Positions 57,158 to 64,000 of a DNA stretch of 64,000 nt are shown one piece after another (within the stretch, counting starts at the first letter, position 1; the number at the start of each line of letters is the position of its first letter). The stretch comes from CAVTHW01 sp963734625. Lineage in GTDB: Bacteria; Acidobacteriota; Terriglobia; Bryobacterales; Bryobacteraceae. Made by a program: the position numbers and the translations under genes. The notes under the pieces were generated by a model, which was given only the letters and a program-made list of their open reading frames with translations, searched no databases and had not been told where the DNA came from. Location: NCBI GenBank assembly GCA_963734625.1, contig CAVTHW010000012.1:245022-309021 (forward strand), read 5' to 3'.

Positions 57158-60100
57158 GTGACAGATGGGGAGCCTTCACGGAATAGGGGGAAGCGGAAGA
57201 AGGAATTCACCTGGACCCGGGATTCGAACGGGAACCCCTACATCGCCTCGGTTTTGACGACGGCAGATGAGGGCCAGAGCTACCAGAAGCAGTCCAAGAC
57301 CGAGCAGACCCTGGACACCCACGGCAATGTCACCGAGACCAAGCTCTACGACTACGGCAATCTGACCACACCGGCGCGGACGTACACCAACACCTATGTG
57401 GGCGGCACGGAATACACCAGCAAGTACATATTCAACCGGCTGCACACCAGCACGCTGGCCGGCGGGGGCCAGCAGGTGACGCTGGTTCACAAGCAGTATG
57501 ATGGGCTGTCGCCACATTATGTCCACCCGCGCGAACTGGATGAATCCCTCACGTGGGAACATCGCGGCAACGCGACTGAGGTCACGGCCAACGGAGTCAC
57601 TACCTCGGTGAGTTACTACAACACCGGCGCGGTATACTCCGCGAGTTCAGGGGGCCAGTCGGTCGACATCACCCTGGCCAGCAGCGCCAACTACTCCGCG
57701 CCCAGCGTCATCACCCCCAATGACGAATCTAACCTGGCCGAAACGCTGACCTACACCAGCTTCCACGGCCTGGCCACCGATACCGGCCCCAACTCGGCCA
57801 GCTCCAGCAGGTCTTACGATCAGCATGCGCGGCGCACGTCGTCCACCTCGGCGCAGGGGGCGACGACCAGCTACACCTACGACAACACCCAGGCCTGGAC
57901 CAAGGCCACCAGCAACGGCCGGTGGACCAAGACCTACATGGACGGCCTGGGCCGGACGATCAAGGTGGAGACGGGATATGACACCACCATCGTCTCCACC
58001 GCCGAAACCGAATACGATTCTTGCGCCTGCTCGCCGCTGGGCAAGGTCAAGCGGACCTCGCTGCCCTACGCCCCCGGCGGCACGGTCTATTGGACGGCTT
58101 ACACCTACGACTGTCTGGGCCGGACGCTGAGCGTGGCCCAGCCGGGGAACTCGGGGACGACCACCTACGTCTATGAAGGCAACATGGTGACCGTGACCGA
58201 CCCGGCCGGGAAGTGGAAGAAGTACACCTCGGACGCCCTGGGCAACCTGGTCCAGGTGACCGAGCCCAACCCCGGCGGCAACCATGAGACGTATTACAGC
58301 TACAACCTGCGGGGCCAGTTGACCGGGGTCTCGATGCCTCGGGGCGGAACCACCCAAACCCGCACTTTCAACTACGATCTGACCACGGGCCGGTTAAGCA
58401 GCGCCGTCAACCCCGAAAACGGCACGACCAGCTACACGTACAACAGCAACGGGACCGTGGCCTCCAAGACCGACGCCAAGAATCAGCAGGTGCAATACAC
58501 CTATGACGGCTTCCAGCGGGTGACTCAGATCCGGCGCTATCCGGTGAGCGGCGGCAACGAGGATGCCTGCCAGCAGGTGAATTACACTTACGACCAGGGA
58601 ACCCACGGCTGGGGGCGGCTCTATCAGGCCAGTTGGGGCGGGGAGTCCTGCATTGGCGGCGCCTGGACCCATACCTACGAGTACACGGCCAGCGGCTTGC
58701 CGACCAGTAAGACGCAGAATGACCTGACCGCGAACTACACCTGGGACAACGAAGGCAAGATGATCTCGGTGGAGTACCCGTACCCATTAGTGGCCAGGCC
58801 CAAATTCACCTACACCTACGACGCGATGGGACGGCCAGTGAAGCTCACCGACGACCAGACCAACCCGGTGGATTGGGTGAAGGACGTGCTGTACAACCAG
58901 GCCGGCCAGGTGACCGAGATGAAATACACCCAGAACACGCAGGGGTCCAGCTACTCCACCGAGACGCGGCAGTACAATGTGTTGCAGCAGATGACGCGAA
59001 TCACGGTGGCGGGCGTGCTGGACCAGGAATACCGTTTCTCGGACACGGCCAACAACGGGCGGATCACCCAGAAGAAAGACTGGGTGTCCGGGGAAGAAGT
59101 GACCTACGCCTATGACTCGCTGAATCGCCTGATCTCGGCCGAGACGACCGGCACCGAATGGGGCCAGAGTTTCAGCTATGACGGTTTCGGCAACCTGCTG
59201 GCGCAGACGGTGACGAAGGGCTCGGCGCCAACCCTTAACGTGAACGTGGATCCAGCGACTAACAGGATCACGACCGGCGGCTACTCCTATGACTCCAACG
59301 GCAACCTGACGGCGATGCCCTCGCTGGCGCTGAGTTACGACGTGGAGAACCGGGTGGCGCAGACCGTGGGTTCCACGACCAAGCGGTACGTTTACGATCC
59401 CGGAAACCTGAGAGTCTGGAAGGAAGGGCATGTCTACTTCTACGGCATCGAGGGCAATCTACTGACGACCTACGGGGACGGCTGGAATTACGACTACAAC
59501 GTCTACTTCGGCTCGAAGCAGATCTGGCAAGAGGCGGCGGAGGGCCTCACGGCGCATTCGGTGAACTCGGACCGGCTGGACTCGAACGTGAAGCACTTCC
59601 CCTACGGCGAGGAATCGACCACCACCACTCAGAACCGGACCAAGTTCGCGACCTACTACCGCGACTCCTCCACCGCCCTGGACTACGCCCGCAACCGCTA
59701 CTACGCGCGGACGATCGGCAGGTTCACGAGCGTGGACCCGTTGGCTGGGAGCCTCGCCAACCCTCAGAGCCTCAACCGCTACTCCTACGCGGGCGACGAT
59801 CCGGTGAACTTCAGCGACCCGACCGGGCTGAGCATCTGGGGGGACATTTGGGGGGGAGTCGGGAGCGTGGTGAGGGCCATCGGCGGCTGGCTCGGCAGCG
59901 AGTCGGAGGATGGTCCGCCCGAATGGATTCTGGTGCCGCGGGACATGTCGGCGGGACTGAACTACAAGCCACCTCTAACGGCGGCGCAGAAGAAGGCTGG
60001 CTTGAAGGATTTCACATATCGCTACACGGCAGACGCCGACGACGCCATCAAGAGCACCATCTCCCGCCTTTCCGACTTGCTTCAGGGGAGCCGCGGCCAG

Positions 60101-60544
60101 AAGTGCGCCGGTTGGCTCCAGGGGGCGCTGGCGGGATCGAATTATGGAGATCAGTTCGCAACAATCGCCGGACTCCTGGACACACTGCCCCTGATAACCG
60201 GCAAAGCTTTGATCTCCGGGACCCTGGGAAGTAACGCGTCCGCAGTGACGACGTCCGAGGTGTCGGGGAAGCTGATTTTGTTCAACACCAACGGCGGATT
60301 CTACAAGAGCGTCGGTCCCTTCCTTGGAGGTGACGTGTTCAAGACGCAGATTGGGAACATTCAGTCCAACACAACTCAGGCGCGCCTGTTTCTTCTGATT
60401 CACGAACTCGGCCACCTGCTTTCGGCGCAGGACTTCACCACTTCTGACTCGGGAAACGCCAGCGCCCAGATGTCCAACAACGATCTGGTTTGGGAAAACT
60501 GCGGAGGTCTGCTTATGAGCAGGGAAACGGCGGGTTCGCGATGA
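57158..60544 (+). CDS. RHS cassette 5: truncated core with metallopeptidase-like tip, intact frame
   Basis: 1128 residues in one frame from GTG 57158. The first dozen residues are unrelated; core homology starts at K-R-K-K-E-F-T-W-T (about 42048 of the full-length gene). The core is intact to D-P-T-G-L-S. The tip (about 59830-60544) has W-G-D-I-W-G-G-V-G-S-V, a K-C-A-G-W-L segment, L-F-N-T-N-G-G-F-Y and L-F-L-L-I-H-E-L-G-H-L-L (HELGH at 60401-60415), ending near W-E-N-C-G-G-L-L-M. This tip is a diverged relative of tip 4. No signal peptide, so it is a cassette rather than a stand-alone secreted toxin. The stop overlaps the next ATG. Confidence 0.82.
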   Translation: MTDGEPSRNRGKRKKEFTWTRDSNGNPYIASVLTTADEGQSYQKQSKTEQTLDTHGNVTETKLYDYGNLTTPARTYTNTYVGGTEYTSKYIFNRLHTSTLAGGGQQVTLVHKQYDGLSPHYVHPRELDESLTWEHRGNATEVTANGVTTSVSYYNTGAVYSASSGGQSVDITLASSANYSAPSVITPNDESNLAETLTYTSFHGLATDTGPNSASSSRSYDQHARRTSSTSAQGATTSYTYDNTQAWTKATSNGRWTKTYMDGLGRTIKVETGYDTTIVSTAETEYDSCACSPLGKVKRTSLPYAPGGTVYWTAYTYDCLGRTLSVAQPGNSGTTTYVYEGNMVTVTDPAGKWKKYTSDALGNLVQVTEPNPGGNHETYYSYNLRGQLTGVSMPRGGTTQTRTFNYDLTTGRLSSAVNPENGTTSYTYNSNGTVASKTDAKNQQVQYTYDGFQRVTQIRRYPVSGGNEDACQQVNYTYDQGTHGWGRLYQASWGGESCIGGAWTHTYEYTASGLPTSKTQNDLTANYTWDNEGKMISVEYPYPLVARPKFTYTYDAMGRPVKLTDDQTNPVDWVKDVLYNQAGQVTEMKYTQNTQGSSYSTETRQYNVLQQMTRITVAGVLDQEYRFSDTANNGRITQKKDWVSGEEVTYAYDSLNRLISAETTGTEWGQSFSYDGFGNLLAQTVTKGSAPTLNVNVDPATNRITTGGYSYDSNGNLTAMPSLALSYDVENRVAQTVGSTTKRYVYDPGNLRVWKEGHVYFYGIEGNLLTTYGDGWNYDYNVYFGSKQIWQEAAEGLTAHSVNSDRLDSNVKHFPYGEESTTTTQNRTKFATYYRDSSTALDYARNRYYARTIGRFTSVDPLAGSLANPQSLNRYSYAGDDPVNFSDPTGLSIWGDIWGGVGSVVRAIGGWLGSESEDGPPEWILVPRDMSAGLNYKPPLTAAQKKAGLKDFTYRYTADADDAIKSTISRLSDLLQGSRGQKCAGWLQGALAGSNYGDQFATIAGLLDTLPLITGKALISGTLGSNASAVTTSEVSGKLILFNTNGGFYKSVGPFLGGDVFKTQIGNIQSNTTQARLFLLIHELGHLLSAQDFTTSDSGNASAQMSNNDLVWENCGGLLMSRETAGSR

Positions 60545-61023
60545 GAGCCATGGTATTGGCCCTTCTGATCGGGGGGGCTGTCTGTCACGGTCAAACCAGG
60601 GACACCTTGGCCTGCGTTGTTCGTCTGGAACTGCCGCCTTACACGAACCTCTACCGGGATGCGCAGATCCAGGGGCGTGCGGATGCGAATTTCACTGTTG
60701 CACAAGATGGCAGTCCAAGTGGGCTTGTTGTGAAGGCCACGCATGTAGTCCTAGGGCGGTGGGTCGAACAATACGTGGCCAAGTCAAAGTTCCGGCCGGG
60801 TTGTGCCGGAGCAAGCCTTACCTTGCAGGTGAAGTTCACGTTACACCGGCCGCGGCAGAAGTTCGGCCTTACTGAGATAGCGTTGGTGGCACCTGACACC
60901 ATCGAAGTGTCGACATCCATGCCGCTATTAACTAGGGACGGGGCGCCGGTAGAGGAAGGTGCGGCTGTCGTCTATGACCAGGAGTCGTGGCCACCCGCAA
61001 ACCAAAAGGCTCCTGAGCGGTGA
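60541..61023 (+). CDS. Exported protein, putative immunity protein for tip 5
   Basis: 160 residues; ATG 60541 overlaps the TGA of cassette 5. The signal peptide is M-R-A-M-V-L-A-L-L-I-G-G-A-V-C-H-G. The mature part has G-R-A-D-A-N-F-T-V-A-Q-D-G-S-P-S-G-L-V and V-A-K-S-K-F-R-P-G-C-A-G, resembling a TonB C-terminal-like strand-helix-strand fold. It shows no similarity to the immunity candidate of tip 4, although the two tips are related. Translational coupling and position support the immunity role. Confidence 0.65.
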   Translation: MRAMVLALLIGGAVCHGQTRDTLACVVRLELPPYTNLYRDAQIQGRADANFTVAQDGSPSGLVVKATHVVLGRWVEQYVAKSKFRPGCAGASLTLQVKFTLHRPRQKFGLTEIALVAPDTIEVSTSMPLLTRDGAPVEEGAAVVYDQESWPPANQKAPER

Positions 61024-61065
61024 CGCTGACCGAGAGCCACAGCCGGCACCACGTACTGCGACGGG

Positions 61066-61122
61066 GACGGGCGGCCCTACCGCAGCACCTCGCCGTACGG
61101 CGCGTCGACCTCATACCACTAC
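61066..61122 (+). pseudogene. Diverged RHS fragment before the IS66 element
   Basis: One frame reads Y-C-D-G-D-G-R-P-Y-R-S-T-S-P-Y-G-A-S-T-S-Y-H-Y, clearly related to the YD-repeat segment D-Q-H-A-R-R-T-S-S-T-S-A-Q-G-A-T of the core. It ends at the edge of the IS66 element. Confidence 0.5.
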
Positions 61123-61184
61123 GTATCCGTCCGGCGAACACAGGTAGGCCCAGACGCGTGTATGGTTGAAGGCTGGGATTGGAT

Positions 61185-62734
61185 TCAGGCCTTGCGGCCG
61201 TCCGTGCCGCGAGCCATTGGTCGGGCAGGAATTCCTCGAGTCGGTTTTGCGGGTGAGCGCCGATGCGAGTGAACACGTCGCGCAGGTAGGCGAACGGATC
61301 GATGTGATGGCGCTTGCAGGTGGCGATGAGACTGCTCAGCACCGCCGCCGTACGTCCGCCGTTGTCGCTGCCGAAGAAGGTCCAGTTGCGCCGTCCCACC
61401 GCCACACCGCGCAGGCTGCGCTCGGCGCCGTTGTTGTCGATCTCCAGATCGCCGTCTTCGCATAGCGCACCAGCGCGTCCCAGTTGGACAACGTGTAGGC
61501 GATGGCCTGGCCGATCGGACTCTTCGGCAATACCCGCGGTCGTTCGCGCTCCAGATACGCCTTGATGTCGTCCAGCATCGGCTGCGATCGCTCCTGACGC
61601 AGCGCCAGACGTCCGGCGGCGTCCAGCTGCTTGTCACGCGCCTCGCGCTCGACGTCGTACAGCAGATGCATGTAGGCCAGCATCACCGTCGAACGCATGA
61701 TGTCGGACGACTGCGCCTCGAAGTACTTTCGGCGCGCGTGCGCCATGCACGCCACCTCCGTGATGCCGCGGTCGGCTTCCTTGTAGATCTGGTCGTAGCC
61801 GGAGTAGGCGTCTGCCTGCAGGTATCCGTGAAAGTCCTTCAGAAACTCATCCGGCCCGTCGCGGCAGCGATTCGGGGTGTAGTCGTACACCGTGTAGGGA
61901 TGCTGCGCGTCCCCGACGTAGGTCCAGATCCGGCCGGTGCGCGTGCGCGGCAACTCCGGGTCCAGCACCGGCACCGGCGTGTCGTCGGTCTGCACGACTT
62001 TGGAACTCAGTACCCGCTCCTTCATCAGGTCGACCAGCGGACTGACCAGCTCGGCGCACTGCCGCATCCAATCGCACATGGTCTGGCGAGACAGATCCAC
62101 GCCCTGCCGGGCGAAGATCGCTTCCTGGCGGTGCAGCGGAAGATGGTCGCCGAACTTGCTCACCGCCACGTGCGCCAGCAGTCCCGGCCCGGCCAGCCCC
62201 TTCTCGATCGGCGCCAGCGGCTTCGCGGCCGTGACCACGGTGCAGCCCTTCGGGCAGGCGTACTTCTGGCAGGCTTGCTGAACGACGTGCAGCGAGGCCG
62301 GCACATACTCGAGTTGCTCGCTGATCTCCTCGCCGATGTGGCGCAGTTCCATCTGGCACTCCGGGCACTGCCGCTCGTGATCGGCCAGGTCGAACACCAC
62401 GCGCCGCCGCTCCAGCGACTGCGGCAACCGCTGCCGTCCATGTCCTGGCGGAGTGGGCCGGGGCGTGTCGCCGGCCGGCTTCGGCTCGGGCGGCGTCTTC
62501 CCCCCGGCTGGCAATCTCGACGGCGAACAGGAACAACTGGTTCTCGTCGACCCGCTCGCGCTTCTGTCCGTAGCGGTGACGCAGCATCTGCTCCAGCCAG
62601 TGCCGCACGCGCTCCAGTTCGCGCTCCTTGGCCGCCAGTGCCGCCTGGGTGGCGTCCAGTTGCGCCAGGGTGCGCAGCAGCATCTGTTGCAGAGCGGCTG
62701 CGTCATTGGGCAGGTCTGGAGGATCAGTCGCCAT
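61185..62734 (-). pseudogene. tnpC: IS66 transposase TnpC, two frameshifts
   Basis: ATG 62734 starts M-A-T-D-P-P-D-L-P-N-D and a leucine-rich coiled coil with R-H-W-L-E-Q-M-L-R-H-R-Y-G-Q-K-R-E-R. Near 62505 the frame shifts, then a zinc-finger-like C-P-E-C ... C-P-K-G-C region and the DDE domain follow: V-Q-T-D-D-T-P-V-P-V-L, L-Q-A-D-A-Y-S-G-Y-D. Near 61460 it shifts again into N-N-G-A-E-R-S-L-R-G, which bears the catalytic glutamate, and R-R-N-W-T-F-F-G-S-D-N. If the shifts are sequencing errors the transposase would be active; as written it is not. Confidence 0.75.
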
Positions 62735-62813
62735 CGCACGAATGTTGGAGTAAGTCCTAAAGCTAACTTACTACACTTACTCGTAAAAGTCAACGGAAAA
62801 CAGAGAGAGCCCG

Positions 62814-63203
62814 CTATTGTTTCGGTGCTTCCAACTCCGCGCGGGCCTCGGCCAGCGCCGTCGGCAGCGCGTAGCGTTTCCGCCGCCGTCCTTTGCTCAG
62901 GTCGATGCCCTCCAGCAGCACGCCCAGTTCCCAGGCCGCGATCTCCCGCCGCCCCGTTTCGGCGAACGGAAACTCGAACGTGCCCTCTTCCAGCCGCTTG
63001 TACCAGATCACCCAGCCGTCCCGGTCCCAGTACAGGATCTTCAGCCGGTCGCTGCGCTTGTTGCAGAACACCAGCAGGTGGCCCGAGAAGGGATTGCAGC
63101 GGATGATGTGCTCGGCCATCATCGACAGACCGTCGAAGCTGCGCCGCATGTCGCAGGCCACCGTGCACAGATACACCTTGATGGCCGCCGGGAAGCTCAG
63201 CAT
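62814..63203 (-). CDS. tnpB: IS66 Orf2 protein TnpB
   Basis: 129 residues with the IS66 Orf2 motifs F-P-A-A-I-K-V-Y-L-C-T-V-A-C-D-M-R, S-F-D-G-L-S-M-M-A-E-H-I and L-K-I-L-Y-W-D-R-D-G-W-V-I-W-Y-K-R-L-E-E-G. Full length and intact. It overlaps tnpA by 7 bases. It is required with TnpC for transposition in the family. Confidence 0.88.
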   Translation of the reverse strand: MLSFPAAIKVYLCTVACDMRRSFDGLSMMAEHIIRCNPFSGHLLVFCNKRSDRLKILYWDRDGWVIWYKRLEEGTFEFPFAETGRREIAAWELGVLLEGIDLSKGRRRKRYALPTALAEARAELEAPKQ

Positions 63204-63574
63204 CCCGGCTGTTCCAGCGCGGCCAGCACCGATCGCAGGGTCGGCTCATCGACGCCCTTGGCGATGCGCAACCGGCGTCCGTCGGCCAGCACGAGTTCGA
63301 TGCCGGCGTCCGCGGTGCCCGGCTCGTCGCTGACCAGGGCGAAGCTGGCCGGCTCGGTCGCTCGGCCCCGCGGTGCCGAAGCGGGCGGACGCTTCTCCTT
63401 CAATCTGCGCTGCCACCAGTAGAACTGGCTCTCAGGCAGCTTGCGCTGCCGGCAGAAGGCTCGCGTCGACAGGCCGCTCCGGGCGGCTTCGCGAATGATC
63501 GCCTGCCAGTACCGCGCCTTCTCCACATCGTGTTTCTGGCTCACTCCTGCTCCTCCTCGTGCCCGCGCACGCAC
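63197..63574 (-). CDS. tnpA: IS66 Orf1 protein TnpA
   Basis: About 125 residues; the start may be GTG near 63544 (V-S-Q-K-H-D-V-E-K-A-R-Y-W), which matches the remnant copy, rather than 63574. It contains a helix-turn-helix part (R-S-G-L-S-T-R-A-F-C-R-Q-R-K-L-P-E-S-Q-F-Y-W-W) and ends G-V-D-E-P-T-L-R-S-V-L-A-A-L. Typical DNA-binding Orf1 of IS66. Confidence 0.82.
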   Translation of the reverse strand: MRARARGGAGVSQKHDVEKARYWQAIIREAARSGLSTRAFCRQRKLPESQFYWWQRRLKEKRPPASAPRGRATEPASFALVSDEPGTADAGIELVLADGRRLRIAKGVDEPTLRSVLAALEQPGC

Positions 63575-63653
63575 TCCGGGCGCACATGCACCGGCACAAG
63601 GGAGTATGACCGCTTATCTCAAAACACGGAAGATGGGTTTGCCGGACGCGTAC

Positions 63654-64000
63654 GCAGTACAATATTCTCCAGCAGATGACGCGGATCACGGTAGCGGGCG
63701 TGCTGGAGCAGGAATATCGCTTCTCGGACACGGCCAACAACGGGCGGATCACCCAGAAGAAGGATTGGGTGTCGGAGGAAGAAGTTTCGTATCAGTACGA
63801 CGTCTCCGTGCGGCGGACATGGCCAGCCTCAATGGCCTGATCTCAGCCGAAACCACCGGCACCGAGTGGGGCCAGAGCTTCAGCTACGACGGCTTCGGCA
63901 ACCTGCTGGCGCAGACGGTGACGAAGGGCTCGGCGCCGACGTTGAACGTGAACGTCGATCCAGCGACCAACCGCATCACCACTTCGGGCTATAGCTATGA
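63654..64000 (+). pseudogene. RHS cassette 6: core fragment running off the window, interrupted by about 25 bp
   Basis: Core homology begins at Q-Y-N-I-L-Q-Q-M-T-R (about 43830 of the full-length gene). After Y-Q-Y-D (about 63800) an insertion of about 25 bases (GTCTCCGTGCGGCGGACATG and a few more) breaks the frame. The core then resumes with L-I-S-A-E-T-T-G-T-E-W-G-Q. The tip lies outside the window. Confidence 0.7.

Larger units (their letters stand above)
61123..63618 (-). mobile_element. IS66-family insertion sequence in the RHS array
   Basis: It carries tnpA, tnpB and tnpC on the minus strand in the usual order. Candidate ends are GTATCCGTCCGGCGAACACA at the left and, on the minus strand, GATAAGCGGTCATACTCCC at the right. 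The ends are only weakly similar and no clear 8-bp target duplication was seen, so the borders are approximate. RHS-like sequence lies on both sides. Confidence 0.65.

Noticed and set aside
39994..60544. CRISPR-like or tandem repeat array in the RHS region
   Set aside because: Repeats are long coding units (RHS cores) without short regular repeat-spacer structure.

Overview
The window looks like chromosomal DNA of an Acidobacteriota bacterium, most likely of the Bryobacter/Solibacter type. It is GC-rich. It carries an acidobacterial duplicated orphan permease (ADOP) with its PadR regulator, PD40 proteins with an N-terminal TPR segment, a Tad pilus locus, and interspersed palindromes of the kind common in that group. 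No rRNA, tRNA, CRISPR array or phage module was seen. Many genes contain one or more single-base frameshifts whose repair restores clearly conserved protein. The indels are concentrated in some stretches (15.6-17.5, 21.6-22.3 and 52.8-55.7 kb), so the sequence is probably an unpolished long-read assembly, and broken genes should be read with that in mind.

Layout. 0-9 kb holds single genes: two truncated genes meeting tail to tail, an AAA+ ATPase, a small membrane protein, a fused MFS/spermidine-synthase-like protein, a TylF-like methyltransferase, and a polytopic membrane protein with a truncated tandem paralogue. 9-24 kb is a Tad/Flp pilus locus: flp, cpaE/tadZ, tadA, tadB, tadC, a 31-aa membrane microprotein, DUF192, PilZ, two tadE-like genes and tadG. 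A divergent TonB-like gene, cpaB, the secretin and a sigma-54 activator follow. I find three matches to the -24/-12 sigma-54 promoter with exact spacing, upstream of flp, cpaB and the TonB-like gene. A shared 19-21 bp motif lies upstream of two of them, suggesting that the terminal NtrC-type regulator controls the whole pilus regulon.

24-39 kb holds a GT-C-like membrane protein, ADOP-PadR, a damaged NCS2 purine permease, an IS66 remnant, a TPR/PD40 protein with a coupled small membrane protein, an OmpR-type two-component pair, and a secreted matrixin-like metalloprotease.

39.5 kb to the window end is the most interesting part. One full-length secreted RHS/YD-repeat polymorphic-toxin gene (signal peptide, jelly-roll-like and FN3-like domains, RHS core, variable tip) is followed by at least four 5'-truncated RHS cassettes. 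Each keeps the 3' core, ends in a different toxin tip and has its own immunity-gene candidate. The fifth visible copy runs off the edge behind an IS66 element. Tips include a DUF4258-like nuclease candidate with a cytosolic immunity candidate, and two HELGH metallopeptidase-like tips whose immunity candidates carry signal peptides. The arrangement suggests a reservoir for swapping toxin tips by recombination in the near-identical core.
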